64,000 nt of DNA, from assembly GCA_900544585.1 (NCBI GenBank), contig UQVX01000001.1, forward strand, positions 1-64,000, read 5' to 3'. A program made the position numbers and the translations under genes. Below the pieces are notes generated by a model. That model made no database searches and was not told the DNA's origin. It saw only the letters and a list, made by a program, of their open reading frames with translations. This document shows, one piece after another, positions 1 through 11,389 of this stretch (position 1 is the stretch's first letter; each line of letters opens with the position of its first letter). Source of the DNA: an uncultured Mycoplasmataceae bacterium (GTDB lineage Bacteria; Bacillota_I; Bacilli_A; Mycoplasmatales; Mycoplasmoidaceae).

Positions 1-560
1 TGTTGATCCAGATGAACTACCAGTTGCAGTTGTTAAACTAGCTAATATAGTGTCGCCACTAAAAGCATTATCACCAATACTTATACTGCTACTACTTGGA
101 AATTCTACAGTATTTAAACTTGCCATATTACTAAAAGCCCGTTACCAATTGTTCTAACAGAAGTTGGCAATGTAATTGAAGTTAGCTTTGTCCCTTTAAA
201 GGCATTATTGTCAATTCTGTTAACATTAGCTGGTAATGTTATGCTAGTTAAATGTGTATTATTTTCAAAAGCAGAAGCGCCAATAGTTGTTAGATGCGTA
301 TTATTTTGTAAATCTAAACTACTTATGTTAGTTCCATTAATAAATTGTGCGCCTAATGAATTGACACTATTTGGTAAATTTAAAGTTGTTAAATTTTAAC
401 ATCCATTGTAAGCATTAGCTTGAATGGTAGTTAACTGCGTACCAGGAAAGTTAACAGTTGATAGATTTGTACATCCGCTAATATCAAAGTAGTGTTACTA
501 CTTACTAAATCATTACTTAGCGTTGTTAAGTAGTTGACATTGGAAAGGTCAAGAGCTTAA
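1..560 (-). pseudogene. Degenerate BspA-like leucine-rich repeat surface protein (fragment)
   Basis: Read on the minus strand, the segment encodes consecutive TpLRR/BspA-type repeats (motifs such as LTTIGASAFENNTHLTSI, ITLPANVNRIDNNAFKG and LDLQNNTHLTTIGA). This is the same style of repeat as the intact gene at 23352. The reading frame is destroyed. A TAA stop lies inside a GC-x-NLTTLNLP repeat near 397-401, a one-base loss near 138-140 breaks an IGN-GAF repeat, and another frame change lies near 490. The gene runs off the left edge, so its 3' end is not visible, and no signal peptide was found on its 5' side near 560. It is most likely a decayed member of a surface LRR family. Unrecorded sequencing errors could mimic one frameshift, but not easily all three lesions. 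Confidence 0.8.
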
Positions 561-611
561 AAATAAAACTATAATTACTTATAGTATTATTAATTACTTA
601 AGGAAAATATA

Positions 612-1994
612 ATGTCTAATAAAAAGATTTCTGGTCATTATGAAAGAGATAGTAATCGCATTGTTATTGATGAAATTGGTCAACCAGGTGACTATCTAGA
701 TTTAACAAGTTTTTCTATTTTAGAAGAATTGATTTCTGCTAAATTAGATGAAAAGTACAAGCAACAAGTGATTAGTACTTATAAGCAAAGTAAAGAATAT
801 CAAGATATTAGTAACCAAATTCATGAATATAACCAATTAAAAAATTCATGAGATGAGATGAAAAGAAATACCATTAATGAATTTAAGACTAGTGATGAAT
901 ATAAAACTTTAGAGCAAAAACGATTTGTTTTACAAAACGAAATAGATACTTTAAAAAATGAACAAAAAATCAATGAATTTAAAGCAATTGAAAAATTTAA
1001 ACAAAGTCATGAGTACATTAGTTTAGTTGAACAAAATAATAATTTGAAAGCTAATCTTGATTTATTAAAATCAAGACAAATGCAAGACATTGCAAATGCT
1101 AAAGAAAATGCAATAAATGAAATTAGACTTAACGAAGTTGCTAAGTTAGAAAAACTTAATACAGAATTACAAACTAAACTTGATAATTCTTATTATGAAA
1201 ATATTGATAAGTTCAAAAAAACTGATGATTATAAGTCATTATTAGATAAATTAGAAGAATATGAAAATAAGCATAATCGTCGGCTACAAATGAACTCAAA
1301 AATCATTGGAGAAGATTTAGAAAATTGGTGTGAAAATCAATTCAATGATAGTTTCCAACAAGTAAATGATGTTAAATTTGAAAAAACAACCAAATCTATT
1401 CATGGCAAAAAACCAGATTTTCTATTTACTGTTTTAACAAAAAACAATAAAAAAATTGCTAGTATTGTTTTAGAAATGAAAACAGATAATGGGGAAAATA
1501 AAACTAGAAATGATTCATTTTTAGAGACACTAGAATTAAATCGCAAGAACTTTGAGGCCGAATTTGGTTTATTAGTGACAAATTTAGAACTAAAAGATGA
1601 GTTTATTATTCGTAAAGCCATGGGCTATGAATCACTATTTTTAGTTCGTCCTGAGCATTTTGTTTATGTCTTAATTCTATTTAGACTAATTTATTCTAAA
1701 TGTGATTTACTAATGAATGAATTAAAATCTGAAGCAACAACATCACAACATGTACTAGATGTGATTAATGAATTTAGTAACTTTAAGGAAGATTTATTTC
1801 AGTCGTCACTAAAGAACATCAATAGTCAATTAGATAAAATTTGTGAAGCTGCAAATAAAATTCAAGTCCAAGTTGATAATATCAAAGAATCCATTGATCT
1901 TATCCAAAGTAAACACTTGCAAACAGTGCAAAATAAAATAGAAAGTTTTACTAAAAAAATTCAAAGAAAAGAAGACAAGTTAATATCCAACTAG
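612..1994 (+). CDS. DUF2130 domain protein (coiled coil plus nuclease-like domain)
   Basis: 460 residues, joined through one TGA-Trp at 849-851. An AAGGA ribosome site precedes the ATG. Residues ~20-220 are Lys/Glu/Asn-rich and heptad-like, so probably a long coiled coil containing repeated FK-x-S/T-x-EY units. From ~228 the protein matches the DUF2130 family: GEDLENWCE at ~233, a conserved PDF (D269), then LEMK (E288, K290), followed by LNRKNFEAEFGLLVTNLE. The Asp...Glu-x-Lys spacing is that of PD-(D/E)XK nuclease folds, and RmuC-like nucleases are a reasonable comparison. The C-terminal ~100 residues return to coiled coil. The DNA target is unknown. The stop shares the palindrome CTAG with the convergent uvrC stop. 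Confidence 0.8.
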
Positions 1995-3775
1995 TCTTTT
2001 AATTCCTTTAATTTTTCACTAATTTTTTGAGCTAATTTAAATGAGACAATTTGTTGTAATTCATTTAAGTTAGCTTTTTTTAACAGGTCTAGGGTTGGAT
2101 ATGCATTAAACAATTTTTGTTTAGTTTTGGTTCCAATCCCATCAATGTCGTCCAAAAACGTTTTGAAGTTGTAATTACTATGTTTATTACGATAAAAATT
2201 GATAGCAAACCGGTGCACTTCATCTTGAACATGAGATAAAAACAAGAAGACATTACTTTTTTTATCTAATTCAATCTCAGAACCATCACTTAAAACAATG
2301 CAGCTTGTTTGATGGTGTTGATTCTTTTTTAATCCAATGACAGGAATAATGTTTTGTAGTCCTAGCTCACTTAAACTTATTAATGCAGCATGCACTTGGA
2401 TTTGTCCACCATCAACGATGATTAAGTCAGGATACTTACTATTATTAGTAAGTAACTGGTGATATCTTCTATAAATTACTTCTTGCATGCAGTGAAAATC
2501 ACTTTTTAATTTTGTTTCATCTAATTTATATTTTCGGTAATCTTTTTTACTTGGTATGCCATTTTTAAAGACAATCATTCCACTAACAGAATGTTGAAGA
2601 TTTAGATTAGAATTATCAAATGCCTCAATTCAATTAGCACTTTTTAAATTTAATAATTTAGCTAAATCTTGAGTGGCATACTCAGTTAAGGCTAATTTTT
2701 TCATTAGCACTAAGTGATGGTTAGTTAAAAATGTCTTAGCATTCTTAATCCCTATTGTCATAATTTCCTGATCAATTTTACTAACAGGAAGCACAAAGTT
2801 AGTAGAGAAATTTTTATTTAGCATTTCCAAATATTCATGAGGTAAAGACACAAGGATTTTTTTAGGCACAAAGTTAGTGCTATAGTATTGGGTAATAGCA
2901 CTAACTACAACATCATTAAAATCATCGTAAATCTTGTGAATAGAATTATGTTTAGAAATTAATTTTCCATCTAAATAATTAAAAACATTAAAAACAATTT
3001 CATCTTCTTGTTGGTAATAACAAAAGTAATCACTATGCTCAATTTTGGTTAATTGAACAATTTGACTTGTTGATAAATTGGTAAGAGTTTGAGCTAAATT
3101 ATGATATTTTTCAGCATGCTCAAAGTCTCATCTCTCAACCGCTAGTTCTTCCATCTTGTTAACACTTTTAACAATGTCACTAGTTTTACCATGAAAAATA
3201 TCATCAATGAATTGTTTTCATGCTTGATAAACTTCATCATCACTTGGCAAACTAGTTACAGAATGATGGTTAACGAAAAAATCATAAAATCAACCCTTAG
3301 TGCCTTTTAATGCTCCATGTTGCTTAAATGGAGCTAGTTCATTTAAAAATTTAAATAATTCATAGCGATTAAATTTGGTATCTGCTAAAGGTCCATAGTA
3401 TTTTCCTTTAACTTTGTTGTAATGCCTAGTGTATAAAATTTGTGGTATTTTTTCATTAGTTACAACAATATAAGGATATTCAGAGGAATCCTTTAGTAAA
3501 GTGTTATATTTTGGTCAATACTTTTTAATTAAGTTATTTTCTAAAATTAATGCTTCATTAGCACTATTAACAACAATGTAATCAATGTCATTAATTTCTT
3601 GCACCAATGCATTAGTTTTAAATGTTTTATAACTATCAAAATATTGGTGAGTTCGATTAAATAGATTTTTAGCTTTACCAACATAGATTACTTCATTATG
3701 TTGGTTTTTCCATAAGTAGCACCCTGGTAATTTTGGGATTAAACTCATCTTTTGTTTTAAATTTTCATTTGTCAT
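1991..3775 (-). CDS. uvrC: Excinuclease ABC subunit C
   Basis: 594 residues, normal for UvrC, assembled across several TGA-Trp codons. It makes both incisions in nucleotide excision repair together with UvrB. The N-terminal GIY-YIG nuclease is clear (PGCYLWKN, then VIYVGKAKNLFNR at residues ~18-45). A central UvrB-binding region follows. The C-terminal RNase H-like nuclease shows LIIVDGGQIQVHAAL and FLSHVQDEVHRFA, and the protein ends with helix-hairpin-helix repeats (DIDGIGTKTKQKL). The start ATG overlaps the TAA of the upstream hypothetical gene by one base (TAATG), so the two are probably co-translated. The 3' end collides with the DUF2130 gene, sharing the four bases CTAG. Confidence 0.97.
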
Positions 3776-4452
3776 TATAATTTCTTTCTAATTAATCTAC
3801 CAACCCGTTCAAATGATACATACAGGGTTGTGATTTCTGAAGCAATAATGAAATAAGTTTTTTTAATTGTTTCAATCTTTAACTTATTAAGACTAGGTTT
3901 TAAAGTTTTGATTTGATTGTAATCTAAACTTAAAGTAATGTTACCTTGTTTAGCTACAATCATCCTTTGACTAGATAAATAAACCTGCGTATTTTTAGAA
4001 ATGATGTTTTGCACATCATTTTCTAATTCTACAAGTCCAATTATTTCATAAGTGTACCAAATTTCTTCTTTTGGTAAGAGTTTAAAATCAACAATTAGAT
4101 TTTTAATATTGCGATTTTTAGCAAATGTAACACTTCTAAATTCATTGATGTAATTTAATTCTTGAGTAGTTAATTCATTTTCTAAGCATAAAATTGCAAT
4201 AATTTCATAAACATTAGTCACAAAGGTTTGGTCATAGTTTTGGTTTAATTCAATTCATTTTTTTAAGATTGAAAATCTATAAGCTAAATATTCATCTTCA
4301 AAATTAATATTGTAATAATGCAATGTTTTTCTTCTGGTTCAAAAATCTAATTTTGTGAGGTTCAAAACAAGACTGAGTTTATTAAGATATTCTTTATTCT
4401 TAGCATTAATTACTAGGTTGCGTTCAAACAAAGCAGTGAGTTTTTTTTGCAT
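3775..4452 (-). CDS. Hypothetical protein upstream of uvrC
   Basis: 225 residues when two TGA-Trp codons near the 5' end are read through; the ATG at 4452 gives MQKKLTALFERNLVIN. I do not recognise a family. The protein has no membrane segment or signal peptide. The C-terminal ~90 residues alternate beta-like stretches (VYLSSQRMIVAKQGNITLS, YFIIASEITTLYVSFERVG) ending in a basic tail (RLIRKKL). That pattern resembles GRAM or bacterial PH-like folds, but the resemblance is weak. It is translationally coupled to uvrC through a TAATG junction and divergent from lepA with a 45-base gap. Confidence 0.7.
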
Positions 4453-4497
4453 TATAAAATTCTTATCTCTAATGTTAATAATATAGAATATTATTCT

Positions 4498-6303
4498 ATG
4501 AATATTAGCAAAAAATTAATTCGTAATTTTAGCATTATTGCTCATATTGACCATGGTAAATCAACACTAAGTGATCGGATTATTGAACTAACTGACACTT
4601 TAACCAAAAGAGAGATGAAAGACCAAATTTTAGATTCAATGGATATTGAACGTGAGCGTGGTATAACCATTAAATTAAATGCTGTCCAATTAAAATATCA
4701 TGCCAAGGATGGTAATGAATACATTTTTCATTTAATTGACACCCCTGGACATGTTGATTTTACATATGAAGTAAGTAGAAGTTTAGCTGCTTGTGAAGGC
4801 GCAATTTTGGTTGTAGATGCTGCTCAAGGCATTGAAGCCCAAACATTATCTAATGTTTATTTAGCCTTGGAAAATCATTTAGAAATTATTCCAGTTATAA
4901 ATAAAATTGACCTTCCATCTGCTGATGTTGATAAGGTTAAAAATGATATTGAACAAATCATTGGATTAGATACCAGTGATGCACCACTAATTTCTGCTAA
5001 AACTGGACTTAATGTAGAAGATGTTTTAGAAGCAATTGTAACTAAAGTACCAGCCCCTGTAAATGATGATGATAATTCACCATTGCAAGCATTAATTTTT
5101 GATTCATATTATGATCCATACAAAGGTGTCATATGTTTGATTAGAGTTAAAAATGGTACTATCAAACCCAATGATTTAATTACAATGATGGCCACTAATA
5201 AGAATTTTATTGTGACAGAAGTTGGGGTCAAGACTCCTAAAATTGTTAATAAAGATGTGTTAGTTGCTGGTGAAGTAGGTTGAATTGCTGCTGGGATTAA
5301 AACAGCAAAAGATATTAGTGTCGGTGATACAATCACTCACACTAATCAACCTTGTAAAGAACCACTTGCAGGGTACAAAAAAACTCAACCGATGGTGTTT
5401 TGTGGTTTATATCCAGTTGATACTAGTCAATTCGAAGAGTTAAAAGAGGCGATGGCTAAAATTACTTTAAGTGATTCATCATTAACCTATGAACTTGAAA
5501 CTTCTCAAGCCTTAGGATTTGGTATCAGATGTGGATTTTTAGGTCTTTTGCATATGGATGTAATCAAGGAAAGGATTAGTCGAGAGTTTAATATTGAACT
5601 TATTATGACTGCACCGTCTGTTGAATATTTAGTCCATAAAACTAATAATGAGATTATCAAAGTTGATAATCCTTCAAAATTACCAGAACGAACTGAGATT
5701 GCTAGAATTGAAGAACCTATTGTTAAACTAGAAATTATGACACCAAATGAATTTGTTGGTAACATTATGGAACTGTCTCAAAAATATCGGGGCACATATT
5801 TAGATTTAATTTATGTAGATGATGTCAGAAGAAAATTAGTTTATGAATTACCACTTGCTGAAATTATGTACTCCTTTTTTGATAAACTAAAGTCAATTAC
5901 TAAGGGTTATGCCACAATGGACTATGAACTTATGGGGTATAAACCTGAAAAATTAGTCAAAGTTGATTTAATGTTAAATGGTCAAAAAGTTGATGCTTTA
6001 AGTTTTATTACTCATCAAGAATTTGCTTATCAAAAAGCAAAAGTTATTGTTGAAAAACTCAAAGAACTAATTCCAAGACACCAATTTGAAATTCCTGTTC
6101 AAGCTGCAATTGGTTCCAAAATTATTTCTCGTGAAACAATCAAGTCCTACCGGAAAAATGTTTTAGCTAAATGTTATGGTGGGGACATCTCTCGAAAGAA
6201 AAAATTATTAGAACAACAAAAAGAAGGTAAAAAACGTTTAAAAGCCATCGGTCAAGTGGAGATTCCACATGATTTATTTGTTAAGGTATTAAAAACTGAA
6301 TAA
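4498..6303 (+). CDS. lepA: Elongation factor 4 (back-translocating ribosomal GTPase)
   Basis: 601 residues, the usual LepA length, with one TGA-Trp at 5281. It binds ribosomes and GTP and resets mistranslocated complexes. Visible features are the G1 loop AHIDHGKSTL (~16-25), the switch region DIERERGITIK, G3 DTPGHVDF, G4 NKIDLP, and the LepA-specific C-terminal domain with RKKKLLEQQKEGKKRLK and the final IPHDLF. ATG 4498 is preferred over the upstream TTG at 4447 because MNISKKLIRNFSIIAHIDHGK is the family N-terminus. No Shine-Dalgarno precedes it, and a TATAGAAT-like box sits 10-20 bases upstream, so the mRNA may be leaderless. The stop is 3 bases from the convergent nif3 stop. Confidence 0.97.
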
Positions 6304-6306
6304 CAA

Positions 6307-7071
6307 TTACTTGTTAATTATTTCAATTAATGAATAGTCCTTCACCATTTGCAATTCTGGTAAGTTTCTTGCTAATAAATCATAGATTGCATCAATAAAC
6401 ACCCGTTCAATACTATGGTTGATATCAATCATAACAACATTGTTGTCTAATCCATCCAAATAACCATGTCATTTGATATCACCTGTTAAAAAACAATCAA
6501 TTTTATTAGCAATGACATCTTCTAGCATGCCACTACAACTACCTGCACCAATACAAATAGTTTTAATTATTTGGTTGGTTTGAACATTTAAATATCTTAA
6601 TGATTTAACATTTAACAGACCAATTAAATCCTTCACTGTTATTGAGTCAGTTAAATAAATAATCAATAAGTATGGATTGTGACTGAGATTAACCATTTTA
6701 TCAATGCTTAATGAGTTAGTTATTGTTTTAGCAACTAAATAACTAGTGCCAAATTTATCTCGATCAAAACATGTGTGCAAAGCAATATTAATAACTTGTT
6801 TATTTTGCATGGCATTAATTAATAGCTTTTTATTTTCATTAATTAATTCTTGTTGTTCATCAATCATAATTGGATGATGACTAATAATTACATTACATCC
6901 TTGGTTTATTGCTTTGTGATATGCATCTCAGTTCATATCTAAGCTAATAAAAACTTTACTAATTTCCTCATCACAAAAACTTTGTGGACTAACCCCACAA
7001 TTATCCCATTCTTCTTGATTACTAAAGCTATATCTTTGGTTTAAGAAATTAATTAATTCACTTTTTTTCAT
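6307..7071 (-). CDS. Nif3-like dinuclear metal center protein
   Basis: 254 residues with TGA-Trp codons. It belongs to the NIF3/YqfO family (also called GTP cyclohydrolase 1 type 2-like); the true substrate is unsettled. Family marks are EEWDNCGV near the N-terminus, the metal-binding SHHP, a conserved HTCFD (equivalent to HTNLD), IGAGSCSGM and TGDIKWH near the C-terminus. It overlaps trmK by 23 bases and is the last gene of deoA-sigA-trmK-nif3. The sigA-trmK-nif3 order is widespread in Firmicutes. Length is near that of short family members that lack the PII-like insert. Confidence 0.93.
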
Positions 7072-7723
7072 ATAAAAAATCTTTAATTACTTGATACTCT
7101 AATTTTAAATTAGAATTGATTTTTTCAAGTGGTAGGCAATTTAGATAATGATATTTTTCTAACAAGTATTGTTTGAAAATATCATTAGGTTTAGTTTGTA
7201 AAATGGGGCCTAAATAAAGATCTTGCAATGTAAAGTTAACTAAAACATTACTTTGTTCAACCATCATTAATTCATAGTAATGGTCGTTTTCATAAACAAT
7301 CATTTCGTCTTTGATTGTAAAAAAATTAGTAAATAAAAACTTTCTTAATTTATCATTATCTGTATTTGCTTGGAGTAAATAAAAATGTGGTTGATTTGTT
7401 AAATTATTACTAATAATTTCAATAATATTATCTGCTCCCATACCACTAATACAAATATATTCAGGTTCAGGATTTAAAGTTAAATTTTTTAATCCATTAT
7501 TTAAGTAAAATTTGATTTTATTTGTTAATTGGGCATTAACAACATTTTTATAACCATTTTGTAATGGTAATTCATTTATCTCAATGTTGCTTACTAAATT
7601 AACTTTATTATTTTTAATTAAATTGATAGATAAAAAAGCATGGTCAGCACCAATGTCAACAACATGGTTTGCACCTTGCTTTATCCAATTGTAAATAGTC
7701 TTTAATCTTGGTCCTAAATTCAT
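7049..7723 (-). CDS. trmK: tRNA (adenine-22-N1)-methyltransferase
   Basis: 224 residues. The in-frame TGA at 7058-7060 is Trp, so the protein ends at TAA 7049-7051 (tail KKWIN). It is a SAM-dependent Rossmann methyltransferase of COG2384, forming m1A22 in tRNA. The N-terminus MNLGPRLKTIYNWI followed by VVDIGADHAFLSINL is motif I; ISGMGADNIIEII is a second conserved block. The start overlaps the sigA stop by one base (TAATG), and the 3' end overlaps nif3, so translation is probably coupled across all three genes. Confidence 0.92.
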
Positions 7724-9393
7724 TACATAAAATATTGAATTTTTTTAATTCGTGGAAATTGTTTTAACCCTCTAAGGGCTTTAGACTCTAATTGTCTTGC
7801 TCGATCACGACTAATATTATATTTTTCACCAATTTCGTCTAAAGAGTAAGCTTTTTCATATGGCGGTAAACCATAACGCATACGAATGATGTCTGCTTCT
7901 TCACTATCTAAGGCTTTTTCAAATATTTCATCAATTTGTTCTAATAACAATTCATTTTCAGCATTAGACTCAGGAGAAATAATGTCATTATCTTGGACAA
8001 AATCTACAAATTGTGATTCCTCATCGTGCCCAACTGGTTTATCTAAACTAACTGGGTCAATGTTGATTTTTTTGATATAACTAACTTTTTTAGGAGTCAA
8101 TCCAGCAATAGAACCACCGATTTCTTCGCACAGTTCCTCAATTGATGGATCACGTCCCAATTCTTGAACTAGTTTACGTTCAGCTTTAATAAGTTTATTA
8201 ATTGTTTCTACCATATGAACAGGAATCCGAATGATTCTTGATTGGTCAGCAATTGATCTTGTAATTGCTTGACGAATTCATCATGTGGCATAAGTACTAA
8301 ATTTATTTTTTAAGCTATAGTCATATTTACTAATTGCCTTTAATAATCCTTGTGAACCTTCTTGGATAAGATCCTCTAAATCTAATCCACGATTTAAGTA
8401 TTTTTTTGCAATGGATGTGACTAGTCTTAAGTTAGAAGTGAAGAGTTGATCAACTGCATACTGTTTTTGTTCTTCATCCCCTGATTTCAACAGTTCACCT
8501 AGGTATAACTCTTCGTCAACATTCAACATTTTGGAATCACCGAGTGTGCCTAAGAAAGATTTAATACCATCATCTACTCTATCACTAATCGTTGAGAAGT
8601 AACCCATCTTAGATGTTGTTAATTCAGTGGTGTCATTGATTCCATAATCATCTTTTCTTTTACTTGATGTTTTCTTAACATCATCATCATTAATCAAAGT
8701 AATGTTATTGTCATCAAGTGTTTGAAAAATTTCTTGCATTTCATCATCTGTTAAAGAGAAATGTTTGAAAGAATTTTCAACAACACTAAAAGCCAACATA
8801 CCCTTATTTTTTTTAGATTTGGCAATATGAATCAAATTATCTAAAATTTGATTAGGCGACATCAATAACAAACTATTTTTGTTAGATGACTCTAAAATCA
8901 TTCGATGATTAAATGTGTCTTTTAATTCATCTTCAAATGACAAATTAGCAACATTTTTAACTTGTTCTTTGGTACTAACTTTTTTATGTTGTTGAGTATT
9001 GATTGATTTGTTATGATTTAGAATAATTGATGTTTTTTTCTTTTTTTGTTTAACTTCTAATGTAGGTTGATTTAGTTTATTAGTTTGATCTAAACCATGA
9101 CCATCATCACTACCTTCAACACTAACTACTTTGCTTCTTCTTTTACGGTTGATTTTAGTTTCAGTTGTAGAAACCATTTCAATATTGACTTTTGGTTTGC
9201 TTGGTTTTTTAGTAGCAGTTTTTTTACTTGAAACTTGCTTTTTAGTTTCAAGTTTAGTTTCAAGTTTTGTTTCAACTTGCTGGCTTTCTATTTCCTGTTT
9301 TTTATTACTTGCAAATCTAAACAATCTTCTTTTAAATTTGCTTTTATTATTTTCTTCTTGATTTGTAACTTTATTATTTGTTTTTTTTATCAT
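7723..9393 (-). CDS. sigA: Primary RNA polymerase sigma factor (sigma-70 family)
   Basis: 556 residues, with adjacent TGA-Trp codons in the hallmark STYATWWIRQ of region 2.4. Region 1.2 is around LNVDEELYLGELL, region 2 around LRLVTSIAKKYLNRGLDLEDLIQEG, region 3 around RIPVHMVETINKL, and the region 4 helix-turn-helix is YSLDEIGEKYNISRDRARQLESKALR. The first ~290 residues are a Lys/Ser/Thr-rich, probably disordered extension plus a small region-1.1-like domain, much longer than in most mycoplasma sigma factors. It sits 52 bases downstream of deoA and is coupled to trmK. As the apparent housekeeping sigma factor it should read the TATAAT-type promoters seen in this window. Confidence 0.96.
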
Positions 9394-9445
9394 TAATGAT
9401 TAATGTTTTATCCTTTAAAAAATAACAACAATAATATATTTTATA

Positions 9446-10750
9446 TTATTTTATTTTTTTAATAATCATAGCAGGAGCAGAAATATACTCATTATTAAAA
9501 ACAAGATTATTTAAAAATTTTTGACTCAATTCATTATTAATCGGTTTGTTTGCATAAAGTGTTGCTATTAAATCACCTTGCTTCACATATTGATAAGGAT
9601 CAAAATGCAACAAAATTCCAGCTTGATAATCTAAGATATCCTCTTTTTTAAATCTTCCAGCTCCTAAGTGATTGGCTAGTAATCCAATTTCACTCACTTC
9701 ATTAAAAAATGCATAACCATCTTTTGGTGCATAAATATCAAGTTTATATTGAGGATCAAAGTATTTATCTGCAATAACTTTTTGTGGGTCATTACTAAAT
9801 GTATTAACAAAATTCACAAAAGCATTGTATGCTTGCTTATTTATTAATACATTTTCAATTTGTTTAATTGCATCATCATAACTAGAACAAACCTTACTAT
9901 CGATTAAAATATCTGCACAAAATTGAAAGATTAAATCTTTTAATGTTGAAGAATGAAATTTATTTTGTAAAAAATCAACTGCCTCTTTTACTTCAATTGC
10001 ATTACCAATTGCTCTACCTAATGGTTGTGACATACTAGTTAAGTGGATGATTGTTTTACGATTAAACTTTTGAGCAATTTTTAGGATTAATTCCGAAAAT
10101 TGTTCCGCTTCTCTTACTGTTTTAAAAAATGCACCATTACCAACTTTTATATCCAAAAAAATGTAATCAGATTGAATAATTAATTTCTTAGACATAATAC
10201 TAGCAGCAATTAAGGGAAATGAATCAACAGTGCCAGTTACATCTCTTAATGCATATAATTTTTTATCACCAGGCACAATATTTTCACTTTGTAGCATTAA
10301 TGCAATGTGGGTTTTATCTAGATTAATTTGAAATGTTTTACTGTCATATGCATCACAAATGCCAATTGCTTCTAATTTATCAATCGTCCCACCTGTAAAT
10401 GATAATCCTCGACCAGATAATTTAACTACATCATAACCCAATGCAGCCAAGATGGGTGACAGAATCAAGCTCACCTTATCGCCAATGCCCCCAGAGCTAT
10501 GTTTATCTACAGTAATGTGTAAAAAATTATTAGCAACCGGGTTAATTTTTTCACTAGTATCAATTAACACTTGAGTTAAATCAAATAATTCTGTATCATT
10601 CATTCCATTAATATAAATTGCCATTAATAATGCAGCTGCTTGGTAATCTGGCATCTCACCATTTATTAATGAATTAACAAAGTAGAAATATTCATCATAA
10701 GTTAATGATTGTTTATTTTTCTTTTTGTTAATTATTTCAAAAAAATCCAT
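9446..10750 (-). CDS. deoA: Pyrimidine-nucleoside (thymidine) phosphorylase
   Basis: 434 residues, full length. It cleaves thymidine, deoxyuridine or uridine with phosphate to release the base and (deoxy)ribose-1-phosphate, feeding salvage and pentose breakdown. Diagnostic sequences are VDKHSSGGIGDKVSLIL (phosphate loop, ~87-103), KLSGRGLSFTGGTIDKLEAI, LYALRDVTGTVDSFPLI and SDYIFLDIKVGNGAF. A weak AGAAAG ribosome site precedes the ATG. It is the promoter-proximal gene of the run ending in nif3. Whether the enzyme is deoA (thymidine) or pdp (broad) type cannot be decided from sequence alone. Confidence 0.95.
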   Translation of the reverse strand: MDFFEIINKKKNKQSLTYDEYFYFVNSLINGEMPDYQAAALLMAIYINGMNDTELFDLTQVLIDTSEKINPVANNFLHITVDKHSSGGIGDKVSLILSPILAALGYDVVKLSGRGLSFTGGTIDKLEAIGICDAYDSKTFQINLDKTHIALMLQSENIVPGDKKLYALRDVTGTVDSFPLIAASIMSKKLIIQSDYIFLDIKVGNGAFFKTVREAEQFSELILKIAQKFNRKTIIHLTSMSQPLGRAIGNAIEVKEAVDFLQNKFHSSTLKDLIFQFCADILIDSKVCSSYDDAIKQIENVLINKQAYNAFVNFVNTFSNDPQKVIADKYFDPQYKLDIYAPKDGYAFFNEVSEIGLLANHLGAGRFKKEDILDYQAGILLHFDPYQYVKQGDLIATLYANKPINNELSQKFLNNLVFNNEYISAPAMIIKKIK

Positions 10751-10837
10751 ATTATATCTTTCTATTTAAAACAATAATTTTAATATAAAGTTAAATTATT
10801 TTTATTAGTACTACTGTCATCTAATTGTTAATTTATG

Positions 10838-10896
10838 GCATAAATGCAATAACAATTTATAAGTTAACACCAAAATACTATTTTTGGCATTTATGC
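10838..10896. repeat. Inverted repeat upstream of deoA
   Basis: GCATAAATGC at 10838-10847 is matched by its exact complement GCATTTATGC at 10887-10896, a 10-base perfect arm with a 39-base spacer, about 90 bases upstream of the deoA start. It could be a paired operator for the nucleoside operon or a cruciform, or it could be chance in AT-rich DNA. Confidence 0.35.
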
Positions 10897-11107
10897 ATTC
10901 AGAATGATTTTGTATTTAGAGGTTGAGTCAAAAAAATGTAATATTTAACACCATTATCAATATTTTAATACAGCAAGCTTTACTATTTATTAAATGGCAA
11001 CAAACTAAAATCTCATCTTCATTGTTTCATTTATTTACATCCCAATAAAAATAAGTAGAAATAAAGATACTGGTTGGATTATTATCTAAGTAATAGAAGT
11101 AGACATG

Positions 11108-11149
11108 AACATGAAATTTAAACAAAAATTCAAATTTCATGTTTTTTTT
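11108..11149 (+). terminator. Rho-independent terminator-like hairpin
   Basis: AACATGAAATTT at 11108-11119 pairs perfectly with AAATTTCATGTT at 11132-11143 and is followed by an uninterrupted T run to 11149. No plus-strand gene precedes it within 350 bases. The stem is AT-rich but long. Confidence 0.6.
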
Positions 11150-11340
11150 ATTACACTTGAATTTTATATTCATTAAATGATATTCAATTTAATTTTTCTT
11201 GTTTTCTAATGTCATTGAAATATATTAACTTTTAGTAATTTCTAATATAGTAATGATGAAATTACATTTTTAACTAGGTGCACAATTAATGTTTCATCCA
11301 CTACATTTAAAAAGCTGATTAACAAATAATTTGCTTAATT

Positions 11341-11377
11341 ACCCTACAAGTATTTATAGGGTTTTGTTTTGTAAAAT
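11341..11377 (+). terminator. Terminator-like hairpin before the nuclease gene
   Basis: ACCCTA pairs with TAGGGT around a ~9-base loop and is followed by a T-rich run (TTTTGTTTTG). It lies directly upstream of the gene at 11390 and would insulate that gene from upstream transcription. Confidence 0.5.
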
Positions 11378-11389
11378 ATAATTATTTTT

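Larger units (their letters stand above)
10751..11389. other. Gene-free intergenic region with two hairpins
   Basis: About 640 bases without a supportable gene in any frame. It holds the deoA upstream region, an inverted repeat (10838-10847 with 10887-10896) and two plus-strand terminator-like hairpins, listed separately. I looked for RNase P, SRP and tmRNA core motifs and tRNA TpsiC arms and saw none. Two terminators in a row with no plus-strand gene before them leave room for a small untranslated transcript, but nothing identifies one. Confidence 0.5.

Noticed and set aside
208..399. 63-residue plus-strand ORF
   Set aside because: The opposite strand reads clear BspA repeats, so this is a shadow.
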